From positions 124,001-188,000 of the forward strand of contig NC_010525.1 of NCBI RefSeq assembly GCF_000019805.1: a stretch of DNA of 64,000 nt. Direction: 5' to 3'. The stretch comes from Pyrobaculum neutrophilum V24Sta (GTDB lineage: Archaea > Thermoproteota > Thermoprotei > Thermoproteales > Thermoproteaceae). Position 1 is the first letter of the stretch, and every line of letters starts with the position of its first letter. Both the position numbers and the translations under genes were made by a program. Shown piece by piece: positions 7,589 through 17,033 of this stretch. The notes under the pieces were generated by a model that saw only the letters and a list, made by a program, of their open reading frames with translations, made no database searches and was not told the DNA's origin.

Positions 7589-9037
7589 TTAAGCGGTCTT
7601 CGCCCAGCCGAGGTAGGCGAGGATGCCTCTCGCCGCCAGCACGCCCGTGGCGGCGGCGACGTTTATGCCTCTGGAGAGACCCGCCCCGTCTCCAGCCACG
7701 AAAAGCCCAGGCACCGTCGTCATGAGGTTTTTATCCACCTTAGGCCGCGCTGAGTAGTACTTAATCTCGGGCGCATATATGAGCGTCTGGGGGCTCGCCA
7801 CGCCGGGCGCCAGCTCGTCGAGCTTCTTCAGACCCTCGATGATGTCCTCCACAACCCTGTGGGGCAACGCCAACGAGATGTCGCCGGGCGTGACGTCCTT
7901 CAGCGTCGGCGATATGCTCGACCTCCTTATCCTATCCCAGGTGGACCTCTGCCCGCGTTCAAGATCGTAGAGCCGCTGTATAAGCGGCTTTCCGCCGCCT
8001 AGCTTAGTGGCTATCCTCGCGATCGACTTGCCGTATTCTATTGTGTCCTCCATGGGGTCTGTCAACCTCAGCGTGACGAGAAACGCGAAGTTCGTGTTCT
8101 CGCTCTTCTTCTCGAGGTACGTCTCCCCGTTGACCCCCACGGTGCCGTCTGCATACACCTCCTTAACAACGAAGCCGCGGGGGTTTGTGCAGAAGGTCCT
8201 CACCTTGTCGTCATGTTTCGAGGTGTAGAGTATGACCTTGGGGTCGTGGACGGCGTCTGTCAGAGGCTTCATGACGTGGTAGGGGACCTCCACCCTCACC
8301 CCGATGTCTATCGGCCCAAAGTCCAGAGACGCCCCGAGCTTCCTCATTTGGGATATCAGCCACTCGGCGCCGCCGCGCCCAGGCGCCAGGAGGACAGCTC
8401 TGGCGTTGAGCACCCCCCTGGTGGTCTTCACGGTGAAGAGGCCGTTGCCACCCTTCTCCACGTCTAGAGCCCACGTGGCGTACATCACGGCCACGCCCGA
8501 CTTCTCCAGGTACTGCGTCATGTTCTCCACCACGGCCCTCGAGCCGTCTGTCCCCATATGCCTCTGGCGGATGGGCACAATCCTCGCGTTTACCCTAGCC
8601 GCCAGGGCTGAGAGCTTCTGTATGAGCTCCATCTGCGGCTCGTAGACGTTCCCCGGCGCTCCGAACTCCACGAAGGTCTTATCGACGTAGTTGATCAGCT
8701 CCATGGCCTTGTCCCAGTCTCCCACCAGCTCGTGCAGATCGCCCCCCACGTCGGGCCTGAGGTTTATCAAGCCGGAGCTGAGGGTCCCGGCGCCCCCGAT
8801 CCCGTAGACGATATGGCAGGGGACGCAGAAGGTGCACTTCTCCAGGGGGGTTTGAAGGGGGCAGTGCCTCTGGGAGGCTCTGTACCCGCCGTCTATGAGC
8901 GCCGTCCTTAACCCCCCGGCCTTCGCCAGCTCAAGCGCGGCGAAAAGCCCCGCGGGGCCCGCCCCCACTATCACCACGTCGTAGTCGCCCACGTATCTAT
9001 CCAGCGTCCGGAGGCGGGAGAGGTACTGGGTTACCAC
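7589..9037 (-). CDS. FAD-dependent dehydrogenase (COG2509-like)
   Basis: 482 aa. The dinucleotide-binding [18 protein letters not shown] lies close to the N-terminus, and a C-terminal FAD motif [16 protein letters not shown] is followed by [11 protein letters not shown]. This layout matches uncharacterised archaeal and bacterial flavoprotein dehydrogenases related to the geranylgeranyl reductase superfamily. Cysteines at [16 protein letters not shown] could bind a metal or cluster, which is inference. GTG 9037 is preferred over the longer ORF (to 9127) because a TATA box (CTTTATATATG, minus strand, centred near 9063) sits 26 nt away; the extra N-terminal residues of the long form look unlike protein. 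The substrate is unknown. Confidence 0.8.
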   Translation of the reverse strand: MVTQYLSRLRTLDRYVGDYDVVIVGAGPAGLFAALELAKAGGLRTALIDGGYRASQRHCPLQTPLEKCTFCVPCHIVYGIGGAGTLSSGLINLRPDVGGDLHELVGDWDKAMELINYVDKTFVEFGAPGNVYEPQMELIQKLSALAARVNARIVPIRQRHMGTDGSRAVVENMTQYLEKSGVAVMYATWALDVEKGGNGLFTVKTTRGVLNARAVLLAPGRGGAEWLISQMRKLGASLDFGPIDIGVRVEVPYHVMKPLTDAVHDPKVILYTSKHDDKVRTFCTNPRGFVVKEVYADGTVGVNGETYLEKKSENTNFAFLVTLRLTDPMEDTIEYGKSIARIATKLGGGKPLIQRLYDLERGQRSTWDRIRRSSISPTLKDVTPGDISLALPHRVVEDIIEGLKKLDELAPGVASPQTLIYAPEIKYYSARPKVDKNLMTTVPGLFVAGDGAGLSRGINVAAATGVLAARGILAYLGWAKTA

Positions 9038-9155
9038 CTTTGTCCAGCGACATACGTCATATATAAAGTGTTCGCGGTAAAAAGTACAACCGCATGCCGC
9101 ACGGGCAGAAGGCCGGCGGGCGCACATCTTTTTAAATTCGGTGGGAGGCTGGGCC

Positions 9156-10154
9156 GTGCTCTACGTTGTGGTAGACGGGTTCTTCGGCGATACGGGGAAG
9201 GGCAAGGTGGTGGCGTATCTGGCCCAAGCCGATAGCCCGGCGTTGTGCGTTAGAACCGGCGCGCCAAACGCGGGACACACTGTGGTGTACGGGGGTCAGA
9301 CGGCGGTGTTGAGGACGTTGCCCACCTGTTTTATAAACCGGCGGCCTAAGCTGGCGGTGGCGCCGGGGGCGTTGATAAAGCTAGACGTCTTCCTCACCGA
9401 GGTTGAGAAGTACGGAGGCGGGAGGACATACGTCGACTACCAGACGGGGGTGATAGAGGATAGGCACGTGGAGGCGGAGAGGCGGGACGAGTACCTCATG
9501 AAGGTCGTCGGATCCACGGGTCAGGGCGTGGGGGCGGCCATGGTGGATAGAGTCCTCAGAAGGCTGAGGCTTGCCAAGGAGTTCGACGTCCTCAAGCCCT
9601 ATCTGGCAGACGTCCCCGCCTTGATCCACGAAAACAGGGGGGAGGGGGTCGTCATAGAGGGGACCCAGGGCACCTTCCTCTCCCTGTACCACGGCACCTA
9701 CCCCTACGTAACCAGCAGAGACGCCACGGCAAGCGGGGTCCTGAGCGAGGCCGGCGTTGGGCCGAAGGCGGTAGACGAGGTGGTCCTCGTCTTCAAGGCC
9801 TACGTCACCCGGGTCGGCTCCGGCCCTCTGCCGGGCGAGCTACCGCCGGAGGAGGCCGAGAGGAGGGGTTGGGCCGAGCGGGGGGCCGTGACGGGGAGGC
9901 CTAGGAGGGCGGCGCCGTTTAATCTGGAGTTGGCGAGGAGGGCGGTTCTCCTCAACACGCCGACGCAGATAGCCATCACGAAGATAGACGTGTTGTTTAA
10001 GGAGGCGGCGGGCAAAACGCGCTGGGGGGATCTGCCGCCCGAGGCGCGTAGGTGGATTGAGGAGTTGGAGGAGGCGCTTAAGGTGCCGGTGACGCTTATA
10101 GGCACAGGCCCAGAGCCGCACCACATGGTCGACTTGAGGAGGGAGAGGCTGTGA
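9156..10154 (+). CDS. purA: Adenylosuccinate synthetase
   Basis: 332 aa, the short archaeal form (bacterial enzymes are about 430). It converts IMP and aspartate to adenylosuccinate using GTP. The P-loop is [11 protein letters not shown], in which the usual glutamate of GDEGKGK is threonine. The aspartate that activates IMP, found next to this loop in most enzymes, appears as the D of VVDG. The [25 protein letters not shown] and [10 protein letters not shown] segments are conserved. GTG 9156 is 25 nt from the TATA box CTTTTTAAATTC (9126-9137); GTG 9141 is too close. The stop overlaps the start of purB. Confidence 0.93.
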   Translation: MLYVVVDGFFGDTGKGKVVAYLAQADSPALCVRTGAPNAGHTVVYGGQTAVLRTLPTCFINRRPKLAVAPGALIKLDVFLTEVEKYGGGRTYVDYQTGVIEDRHVEAERRDEYLMKVVGSTGQGVGAAMVDRVLRRLRLAKEFDVLKPYLADVPALIHENRGEGVVIEGTQGTFLSLYHGTYPYVTSRDATASGVLSEAGVGPKAVDEVVLVFKAYVTRVGSGPLPGELPPEEAERRGWAERGAVTGRPRRAAPFNLELARRAVLLNTPTQIAITKIDVLFKEAAGKTRWGDLPPEARRWIEELEEALKVPVTLIGTGPEPHHMVDLRRERL

Positions 10155-11362
10155 TTTCGCCCTTCGACTGGCGGTACGGAAGCGGCGAGGTAAGAGCTCT
10201 GTTTACGCCCCAGGCCTTTGTAGACGCATACGTGGAGGTGGAGAAGGCCTTGGCGTGTGCGCTGGAGGAGCTTGGGGTCGCCGAGAGGGGCTGTTGCCAG
10301 CGGCTGGAGGGGGTTAAGGTGGCCGCGGAGGAGGTCTACAGGCTCGAAAGGGAGGTTGGACACGACATCTTGAGCCTCGTGATCCTCCTAGAGCAGAGGA
10401 GCGGCTGTAGATATGTCCACTACGGAGCTACGTCGAACGACGTGATAGACACGGCGTGGGCTCTCCTGATACGCCGCGCTCTGTCTATAATAAAGAAGAA
10501 GATAAACGCCGCAGGCGAGGAGCTGGCGCGCCTCGCTAGGAGGTATAAAGGCCTTGTGATGGTTGGGCGGACCCACGGCCAGTGGGCGGAGCCCATAACC
10601 CTCGGCTTCAAGTTCGCCAACTACTACTACGAGTTGTACATCGCGTGTAGAGCCCTCGCCCAGGCCGAGGAGCTGATTAGGGCTAAGGTGGGCGGGGCCG
10701 TGGGGACCATGGCCGCCTGGGGGGAGCTGGGGCCCGAGGTGAGGCGGAGGGTTGCGGAGAGGCTGGGCCTGCCCTACCACGTAATTACGACGCAGGTAGC
10801 GCCGAGGGAGAGCTACGCCGCGCTGGCCTCGGCGCTTGCGGTGTTGGCTGCGGTTTTCGAGCGCTTAGCCACCGAGATACGCGAGCTGTCTAGGCCTGAA
10901 ATCGGCGAGGTTGTGGAGAGGGGAGGCGGCTCCTCCGCGATGCCCCACAAGGCGAACCCCACCGCGTCGGAGAGGGTGGTGAGCCTCGCTAGGTACGTTA
11001 GAGCGCTTGTGAACGTAGCGCTTGAGAACGTAGCGCTTTGGCATGAGCGCGATTTGACCAACTCGGCGAATGAGAGGGTGTGGATCCCCGAGGCTATACT
11101 CGCGGTGGACGAGATCCTAGACAGCTCCGTTAGGGTGTTGCGGACTGTGGAGATAAACGAGGCTAGGATCGAGGAGAACCTCCAGAAGGCGCTCCCGTAC
11201 ATACTCACCGAGTTCCACATGATTAGGATGGTGAGGGAGGGCATGCCGAGGTACGAGGCCTACCGGAGGGCCAAGGAGGTGAGGGACATAACCTACGACT
11301 TCGAGAGGTGGCCCGTTGAAAAACTTATAGAGGAGGCCCTCTCGCTGGAGCTATGCAAGTAG
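10151..11362 (+). CDS. purB: Adenylosuccinate lyase
   Basis: 403 aa, a fumarase/aspartase-superfamily enzyme acting twice in purine synthesis: it releases fumarate from SAICAR (giving AICAR) and from adenylosuccinate (giving AMP). The signature GGSSAMPHKANP is present near residue 258, with YGATSNDVIDTA and VGRTHGQWAEP earlier carrying the catalytic histidine. GTG start overlaps the purA stop (GTGA), and its own 3' end overlaps hisH by 10 nt. AICAR is also released by the HisH-HisF reaction, which may explain the linkage. Confidence 0.95.
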   Translation: MISPFDWRYGSGEVRALFTPQAFVDAYVEVEKALACALEELGVAERGCCQRLEGVKVAAEEVYRLEREVGHDILSLVILLEQRSGCRYVHYGATSNDVIDTAWALLIRRALSIIKKKINAAGEELARLARRYKGLVMVGRTHGQWAEPITLGFKFANYYYELYIACRALAQAEELIRAKVGGAVGTMAAWGELGPEVRRRVAERLGLPYHVITTQVAPRESYAALASALAVLAAVFERLATEIRELSRPEIGEVVERGGGSSAMPHKANPTASERVVSLARYVRALVNVALENVALWHERDLTNSANERVWIPEAILAVDEILDSSVRVLRTVEINEARIEENLQKALPYILTEFHMIRMVREGMPRYEAYRRAKEVRDITYDFERWPVEKLIEEALSLELCK

Positions 11363-11928
11363 GCGTCGTAGATTACACAGTCGGCAACGTGGGTAGCGTC
11401 TTAAATGCGCTGAGGAGGGCGGGGGCGGAGCCCAGGGTTGTAAAAAGCGTGGAGGAGGCGGGCGGGGTTGACGCCTTGGTGCTCCCAGGCGTGGGAACCT
11501 ACGAGGTTGCGTATAAGCTGGTGCACGAGTTCCGCCAGGCCGTGTTGGAGAAGCCGACGCTGGCGATATGCCTAGGCATGCAGCTCCTCTTTGAGTCCAG
11601 CGAGGAGGGGGGCGGCCGCGGCTTGGCGGTGTTTAGGGGGGCCGTGAGGAGGATCGAGGCGAGGAAGGTGCCCCACATAGGCTGGAGCTACACAAAGGCG
11701 GCGAGGCCCCAGCCCTTTGTGGAAGACGGCTACTACTACTACATGCACAGCTATGGGGTGCCGTGGGATGAAAACGACGAATCACACGTAGCCTACGTCG
11801 AGCTGGGGAGGAGATACGTTGCGGCGGTCCTACGCGGGGGCATCCTCGGCCTTCAGTTCCACCCCGAGAGGAGCGGTAGGTCTGGAATAGAGCTTATCAG
11901 GAGGTTTCTGAAGGAGGCACGGAGGTAG
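11353..11928 (+). CDS. hisH: Imidazole glycerol phosphate synthase, glutaminase subunit
   Basis: 191 aa, class I glutamine amidotransferase. It releases ammonia that travels to HisF for ring closure to imidazole glycerol phosphate and AICAR. The nucleophile is C73 in LAICLGMQLLF; the partner residues are H170 and E172 in LQFHPERSG. LPGVGTYE is the oxyanion-hole strand. It is translationally coupled to purB and separated by about 3.7 kb from hisF on the opposite strand. Convergent with hisI, directly abutting it. Confidence 0.95.
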   Translation: MQVGVVDYTVGNVGSVLNALRRAGAEPRVVKSVEEAGGVDALVLPGVGTYEVAYKLVHEFRQAVLEKPTLAICLGMQLLFESSEEGGGRGLAVFRGAVRRIEARKVPHIGWSYTKAARPQPFVEDGYYYYMHSYGVPWDENDESHVAYVELGRRYVAAVLRGGILGLQFHPERSGRSGIELIRRFLKEARR

Positions 11929-12315
11929 CTACAGCCTGATCCTGAGGGAGTTCGGCGATTCGAAGCAGCTACGTGTCCCCAGGTGGCAGGCGACCCCTAT
12001 CTGGACCACCTTTAGAACTACGGCGTCGCCGTCGCAGTCCGTCCGAAACTCCCTCACTATCTGGTAGTGGCCGCTCGTCTCGCCCTTGAGCCAGATCCTG
12101 TTGCGGGTGGTCGAGTAGTAGTGTGCCATCCCGGTGGTCAAGGTGAGGACCACGGCCACAGGGTCCATGTATCCCACCATCAACACGTCCTTGGTCTCCA
12201 CGTCTTGAACCACAGCGACGACGGTGCCCCCTATGTGGCGGTAGTTGAGCGACTTGGCCACCCTCCACGCCTCCTCGGGTGAGGCAAGGGGTCTAGGCTC
12301 CACTGGCAGAGGCAT
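11929..12315 (-). CDS. hisI: Phosphoribosyl-AMP cyclohydrolase
   Basis: 128 aa, stand-alone cyclohydrolase (the third step of histidine synthesis); hisE is separate here, as is common in archaea. The metal site is formed by DCDGDAVVL and GVACHLGTRSCF; WLKGETSGHYQ is the substrate loop. ATG 12315 is preferred to the upstream ATG 12357 because the A/T box at 12334-12344 lies 24 nt away and would otherwise fall inside the coding sequence. It shares that box with divergent hisC. Confidence 0.94.
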   Translation of the reverse strand: MPLPVEPRPLASPEEAWRVAKSLNYRHIGGTVVAVVQDVETKDVLMVGYMDPVAVVLTLTTGMAHYYSTTRNRIWLKGETSGHYQIVREFRTDCDGDAVVLKVVQIGVACHLGTRSCFESPNSLRIRL

Positions 12316-12333
12316 GGTGGCGTGGGCGGTTGG

Positions 12334-12344
12334 AAAATTTATTA
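12334..12344. promoter_or_regulatory. Shared TATA box of hisI and hisC
   Basis: AAAATTTATTA is centred 24 nt from ATG 12315 (minus) and 27 nt from ATG 12366 (plus), so the two divergent histidine genes probably share one A/T element. Confidence 0.6.
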
Positions 12345-12365
12345 GCATAACGCCCAAGGGGGGCC

Positions 12366-13379
12366 ATGCAGATGCCTGAGTTTGACTTCGCCTACGACGA
12401 GCCCGACGTGGGCTACGGGAAAGTTAGGCTACACTTCAACGAGAACTTGTTTCTGCCCGAGGATTACTACAGGGAGATAACGCCGTCTGTTGAGCCTTGG
12501 GAGCTGAGGTACTACACAGACCCCAACAACAGGAGGCTTGCGGGGAGGATAGAGGCGTTTCACGGATTGCCCAGCGGATCCGTGGTGGTTACGGCCGGAG
12601 CCGATGAGGGCCTAAGACTCGCGATGCAACTGGCGGCGCACATCGACGGGAGGTTGGCCATAGTGGAGCCCACCTACGGGATGGCGCGCGTGATCGCCCG
12701 GCAGATCGGCATAAGGCCTCTAGTTGCCACATACGGGGAGGACCTCGCGTTGGATGTGGACGGGTTGGTCAAGCTGGGCGCCACCACGGCGTATATCTGC
12801 TCCCCCAACAACCCCACGGGCCACGTGGTGAGGGAGGTCGAGGAGCTGGCGGCTAGGTTCAACGGCCTGATAATCCTCGACGGCGCATACGCCGAGTTCG
12901 CGGGCTACTGGGCGCCTAGGCTCTACGAATACGGCAACGTCGTCGAGGTGAGGACTTTCTCCAAGGCGTGGGGTCTCGCGGGGCTTAGGGTGGGCTACGT
13001 CGTCGCCCACAAGAGAACCGCGGAGAGGCTTAGGGCGCTTTCGCCGCCCCACCCGATCTCCTCCTTCTCGGCAAGAGTCGTGGAGAACGCCCTGGAGAGG
13101 GGCAGAGGCTACGTCGAACGATCGATCCAGGAGATGGCTAGAGTTAGGGAGTGGACACTGCCCAGGGTTGCCTTCGACAAATACCACGGCCCGGTCAACT
13201 TCATAACTGTGAAAACTCCCAACGCCGAGCAGACCGCGGCGGCTCTGGAGAGGGAGGGCTACGTGGTGAGGGTGTTGGGGGGGAAGCCGCTCTGCCCATC
13301 TTGTATACGCTTTACGCTGGCGCCGCTTGAGGTGATGGAGCGCTTCGTACCGGCGTTGGAGAAGGCGCTAAAAAGTTAA
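12366..13379 (+). CDS. hisC: Histidinol-phosphate aminotransferase
   Basis: 337 aa, fold-type I PLP enzyme converting imidazole acetol phosphate and glutamate to histidinol phosphate. VVTAGADEGLRLAMQ is the phosphate-cup region, CSPNNPTG is the cofactor asparagine motif, and FSKAWGLAGLRVGY carries the Schiff-base lysine. Two cysteines near the C-terminus (PLCPSC) are unusual and could form a disulfide. The hisG gene follows within about 40 nt, so hisC-hisG is likely one transcript. Confidence 0.93.
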   Translation: MQMPEFDFAYDEPDVGYGKVRLHFNENLFLPEDYYREITPSVEPWELRYYTDPNNRRLAGRIEAFHGLPSGSVVVTAGADEGLRLAMQLAAHIDGRLAIVEPTYGMARVIARQIGIRPLVATYGEDLALDVDGLVKLGATTAYICSPNNPTGHVVREVEELAARFNGLIILDGAYAEFAGYWAPRLYEYGNVVEVRTFSKAWGLAGLRVGYVVAHKRTAERLRALSPPHPISSFSARVVENALERGRGYVERSIQEMARVREWTLPRVAFDKYHGPVNFITVKTPNAEQTAAALEREGYVVRVLGGKPLCPSCIRFTLAPLEVMERFVPALEKALKS

Positions 13380-13417
13380 AAAGGGAGTTGAGGTGGCCCA
13401 CATGGCTGGCGATCCCC

Positions 13418-14266
13418 ATGCTCCTCGCCGTTCCATCTAAGGGCCGTCTACAGGAGCCGACGCTCAAGTTGCTGGAGGCCGTCGGCATAAAGCCGCTCGC
13501 CTCAGACGAGAGAGCCCTGGTGCTCCCCACCTCGTGGCCCGACGTCAACCTCATAAAGGCGAGGCCGGAGGATATTCCATACCTCGTGGAATCCGGCAGG
13601 GTGTGGGCCGGCGTTACTGGACACGACTACGTGCTCGAGTCGGGGTCCAACGTTGTAGAGGCGCTAGATCTGGAGTTCGGGAGGGGGAGGCTCGTGGTGG
13701 CTGTGCCAAAGTCAAGTGGGATAAAGTCGGTGGAGGAGCTTCCCCCCGGCGCGAGGGTTGCGACGAAGTTCGTCAACATCGCCTACAACTACTTCGCCGA
13801 GCTCGGCAAAAGGGTTAGAGTGGTGAAGGTGACCGGCTCGGTGGAGGTACTCCCGCAGCTGGGCATCGCAGACGCGATTTTAGACGTCATGGCGACGGGC
13901 ACAACGCTGGAGGTACACGGCCTAACGCCCATCGCGACGGTTTTAGAAACCTCCGCGAGGCTCGTCGTCCACCCTGAGTACACAAGCCACGAGCTGACGA
14001 AGAAGCTTGTGACTTTCATAAAGGGCTACTTCGCGGCTCAGGGCAAAAAGATGATCTTCTTGAACGTCCCCGCGGCGAGGCTGGAGGCCGTGCTGTCTGT
14101 CCTCCCAGCCATGGAGGCCCCAAGCGTCACCAAGTTGGCCAAGGGGGACATCTACGAGGTCTTCAGCGTAGTCTCAGAGGACGTCCTCCCAGACCTCGTC
14201 ATGAAGCTGAAAAACGCAGGCGCTAAAGACATAGTGGTCACCTCCATAGAGAAGTTGATAAGCTGA
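13418..14266 (+). CDS. hisG: ATP phosphoribosyltransferase, long form
   Basis: 282 aa. It catalyses the first committed step, joining ATP and PRPP. The N-terminus LLAVPSKGRLQEPT is the family signature, so ATG 13418 is preferred to the TTG at 13388. The length, with a C-terminal domain after about residue 205, is that of the long, histidine-inhibited form that needs no HisZ. DAILDVMATGTTL is the PRPP-binding loop. It lies 38 nt after hisC. Confidence 0.93.
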   Translation: MLLAVPSKGRLQEPTLKLLEAVGIKPLASDERALVLPTSWPDVNLIKARPEDIPYLVESGRVWAGVTGHDYVLESGSNVVEALDLEFGRGRLVVAVPKSSGIKSVEELPPGARVATKFVNIAYNYFAELGKRVRVVKVTGSVEVLPQLGIADAILDVMATGTTLEVHGLTPIATVLETSARLVVHPEYTSHELTKKLVTFIKGYFAAQGKKMIFLNVPAARLEAVLSVLPAMEAPSVTKLAKGDIYEVFSVVSEDVLPDLVMKLKNAGAKDIVVTSIEKLIS

Positions 14267-14278
14267 GACGTCGCTCCG

Positions 14279-14563
14279 TCAGCGCATCCTCTTTTCCAAC
14301 TCGGCACAAACGTCGGCAAGAGATAGGCCTGTGGAGTTGAGGAGGACGAGGAGGTGGTACAACAGGTCAGCCGCCTCCTCAACAACACGGCCTTTGCCCT
14401 CAGCCAACGCCGCGACGGCCACCTCCACAGCCTCCTCGCCGACTTTCCTCGCCACGTTATGCATCCCCGAGGAGTACAGGCGGTAGGTGTAGCTCTCCGG
14501 GTTCTTCTCCTCGATCCTCCTCCTTATGACTTCCTCCAGCTTCCTAAGAACCTCGCAACTCAT
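14279..14563 (-). CDS. hisE: Phosphoribosyl-ATP pyrophosphohydrolase
   Basis: 94 aa, all-alpha NTP pyrophosphohydrolase fold acting at step two of histidine synthesis. The EEAVEVAVAAL and EEAADLLYHLLVLL helices carry the metal-binding acidic residues. It is the last gene of hisF-hisD-hisE on the minus strand, with an overlap of 4 nt with hisD. Its 3' end faces hisG across a 12-nt gap. Confidence 0.93.
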   Translation of the reverse strand: MSCEVLRKLEEVIRRRIEEKNPESYTYRLYSSGMHNVARKVGEEAVEVAVAALAEGKGRVVEEAADLLYHLLVLLNSTGLSLADVCAELEKRMR

Positions 14564-15669
14564 GTCAACGCCTGCCTGTGGTATCTAAAGCCTTCGTACT
14601 CCGCCAGCCTTCTGGCGGCCTCTAGAAGCTCTAGACGCCCCACCGCCTCCGCAACGCCGATAGGCTTCATGAAGGTAGCGGGCGTAATTATCCCGCGCCA
14701 TTTGGCGGAGCCCCCCGTGGGCAACACGTGGCTTATGCCGGCGGCGTAGTCGAGGTAGGGGCTGGGCATATTCACCGATACGGCTCCCACGTTTCTCACG
14801 CGGTATGCCACCTCCCTGGCGCCCCACACCTCGAGATGCTCGGGGGCTATCGAGTCTATGAGCTTCACCGCCTCCCCCACGTCGTTGACCTTTCTAACCT
14901 CGAGAGGTCCCATGGAGGAGGTCCTCTCGCGCCTGTATATCTCGGCGGCGGCCTCAAGCAGTCCGGCGTCTGTAGAGACTAGGTAGGCGAAGGAGGTGGG
15001 GCCGTGCTCCAGTTGCGCCAGCGCCCCGGCCACCGCCTTCTCCGGCGGAACCCCCTCCGCGTAGACCACAAGCTCCGTTGGCCCCTCAATTCCGTCGATA
15101 CCCGCGTGTAGAGACAGCACGTACTTAGCCGCTTGGACGTAGAGCCCCCCGGGCCCCGCCACCATGTCTACGCCCATGTGAAACACGGAGTAGGCAAGGC
15201 CGTGTGGGCCCCCGATGGGGACCACGCCGGCAACGCCGAGCTCCTTCGCCACTGCGAGTAGTTCGCCGGTGGCGCCCTTGGGCGGGGTGACGACGTATAT
15301 CTTCTCAACGCCGGCCGCCCTCGCGGGGACCGCAAGCATCACGAGGGTCGACACATACCTGGCCGGGACGTAGAGAGCCACCGACCTCACAGGCTTCCAG
15401 AAGACAGACCTGAGAACGCCGCCGTAGAAATCCACAGCCTCGAGCGGCTTAAGCCTGCTGTATAACGTCTCTAGGGATTTGGCCACCTCCAGCGCCGCGG
15501 CCACCACGCCCGGGTCTCCGCCGGGCCTGGGCTCCAGCAGGGCGCTCTCTGGAGCAACGCCGTCGAGGCGCCTTGAGTACTCCAGAGCCGCCTGTAGCCC
15601 CCTCTCCGCCACGTCGTCTACTATCTCCTCCACAGACTTCACCACGTCGCGTGGGAGGACGCGCCTCAT
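14560..15669 (-). CDS. hisD: Histidinol dehydrogenase
   Basis: 369 aa, some 60 residues shorter than the usual 430, a reduction seen mainly at the N-terminus. It performs the last two NAD-linked oxidations to histidine. [40 protein letters not shown] and [13 protein letters not shown] are conserved, including the Zn-binding glutamine/histidine pair. It overlaps both neighbours by 4 nt (hisF upstream, hisE downstream), pointing to a tightly coupled operon. Confidence 0.94.
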   Translation of the reverse strand: MRRVLPRDVVKSVEEIVDDVAERGLQAALEYSRRLDGVAPESALLEPRPGGDPGVVAAALEVAKSLETLYSRLKPLEAVDFYGGVLRSVFWKPVRSVALYVPARYVSTLVMLAVPARAAGVEKIYVVTPPKGATGELLAVAKELGVAGVVPIGGPHGLAYSVFHMGVDMVAGPGGLYVQAAKYVLSLHAGIDGIEGPTELVVYAEGVPPEKAVAGALAQLEHGPTSFAYLVSTDAGLLEAAAEIYRRERTSSMGPLEVRKVNDVGEAVKLIDSIAPEHLEVWGAREVAYRVRNVGAVSVNMPSPYLDYAAGISHVLPTGGSAKWRGIITPATFMKPIGVAEAVGRLELLEAARRLAEYEGFRYHRQALT

Positions 15670-16424
15670 AGCCTAACCTCCACCCCAAGTCCGCCGAGGT
15701 AGCGCTTGACCTCCGCCACCTCTACAACTCTAAAGTGGAAGAGGCTTGCCGCCAAGACCGCGTCGGCCCCCGCGGCGACGGCCTCGTAGAAGTGCTTGAG
15801 CTCGCCGGCTCCCCCCGAGGCGATCACCGGGATCTTGACGGAGTGGGCGACCCTCCTGAGGAGCTCGACGTCGTAGCCCAGCTTTGTCCCATCTCTATCT
15901 ATAGAAGTCAGCAGTATCTCCCCGGCGCCCAGCTCCTCTACCTTCTTCGCCCACTCCACGGCGTCTAGGCCCGTGGGGTCGCGGCCCCCCCGGACGTAGA
16001 CCTCGTATCTACCGCCCACGAGCTTGGCGTCTATCGCCACCACGGTGGACTGAGAGCCGAACTCCCTGGCCATCTCCGCCACCAGCTGCGGGTTTTTGAC
16101 GGCGGCTGTGTTCACCGAGACCTTGTCGGCGCCCGCTTTAAACAGAGCCTCTGCGTCTGACAGGCTCCTCACGCCGCCGCCGACGAGGACAGGGATCGTC
16201 ACGGAGGAGGCGACCCTCCTCACAGAATCTATAAACGTGCCTCTGCCCTCCGGCGTAGCTGTTATATCCAAAACGGCGATTTCGTCGGCGCCCTCCTCCT
16301 CGTATCTAACGGCCATCTCCACGGGGTCCCCCACCTCCCTAATGCCCATGAAGTTGACGCCCTTCACCACCACCCCAGCCCTCCCGTCCATGTCTAGGCA
16401 GGGTATCACTCTGACGGCCGGCAT
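15666..16424 (-). CDS. hisF: Imidazole glycerol phosphate synthase, cyclase subunit
   Basis: 252 aa TIM barrel partner of HisH. The catalytic aspartates are D11 in VIPCLDMDG and the one in VVAIDAKLV; phosphate loops include VGGGVRS and ASGGAGE. ATG 16424 lies about 23 nt from the box at 16441-16453; an ATG at 16442 is too close to it. First gene of the minus-strand operon hisF-hisD-hisE and divergent from hisB. Confidence 0.95.
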   Translation of the reverse strand: MPAVRVIPCLDMDGRAGVVVKGVNFMGIREVGDPVEMAVRYEEEGADEIAVLDITATPEGRGTFIDSVRRVASSVTIPVLVGGGVRSLSDAEALFKAGADKVSVNTAAVKNPQLVAEMAREFGSQSTVVAIDAKLVGGRYEVYVRGGRDPTGLDAVEWAKKVEELGAGEILLTSIDRDGTKLGYDVELLRRVAHSVKIPVIASGGAGELKHFYEAVAAGADAVLAASLFHFRVVEVAEVKRYLGGLGVEVRL

Positions 16425-16440
16425 CGGCCCTATATAATAC

Positions 16441-16453
16441 ATTTTTAAAAATA
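16441..16453. promoter_or_regulatory. Shared TATA box of hisF and hisB operons
   Basis: ATTTTTAAAAATA, nearly palindromic, is centred about 23 nt from both ATG 16424 (minus) and ATG 16470 (plus). It probably drives hisFDE and hisBA together. Confidence 0.65.
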
Positions 16454-16469
16454 TGTGTCGAGGGGCGGT

Positions 16470-17033
16470 ATGTCCTACGTCAGAGAGACCGCGGAGACCT
16501 ACGTCGCCGTGTCCCTAAAGGCTGGAGAGAGGCCGCGGGTTGAGACGCCGATTCCATTTCTCACACACATGCTGGAGACCTTCCTCCTATACGCCGGGTT
16601 AGGCGGGACGGTGGAGGCTAGGGAAAAGAGGAGGCTGGACGACGGCCACCACCTCATCGAAGATGTGGCAATCGCCCTGGGCAGAGCGCTGGATCAGATG
16701 CTGGGGGACCGGGGGAGGATAGCGAGATTTGGCTGGGCGGCGGTGCCCATGGACGACGCGTTTGCACTCGCGGCGGTGGATCTGGGCGGCAGGGCGTACT
16801 GGGTAGTGAAGGCTAAGCTTCCGCCGGCCGACGTGGGGGGCTACCCCCTGCGGATGTTTCCACACTGGGTCCGCACGCTTGCCTCTGAGGCGAGGGCCAC
16901 CATACACGTGTATACACGCGGCGTAGACCCGCACCACAAGGTGGAGGCGGCGCACAAGGCGCTTGGACTGGCCTTTAGACAAGCCATGTCCCCCAGAGGC
17001 GACGTCCTATCTACGAAGGGGGTGTTGGGATGA
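16470..17033 (+). CDS. hisB: Imidazoleglycerol-phosphate dehydratase
   Basis: 187 aa, monofunctional dehydratase without the bacterial phosphatase domain. The metal-binding motifs are FLTHMLE (with HML), [15 protein letters not shown] and, in the second repeat, [17 protein letters not shown] 16470 matches the shared box; an upstream start at 16455 would be too near it. It overlaps hisA (ATGA). Confidence 0.94.
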   Translation: MSYVRETAETYVAVSLKAGERPRVETPIPFLTHMLETFLLYAGLGGTVEAREKRRLDDGHHLIEDVAIALGRALDQMLGDRGRIARFGWAAVPMDDAFALAAVDLGGRAYWVVKAKLPPADVGGYPLRMFPHWVRTLASEARATIHVYTRGVDPHHKVEAAHKALGLAFRQAMSPRGDVLSTKGVLG

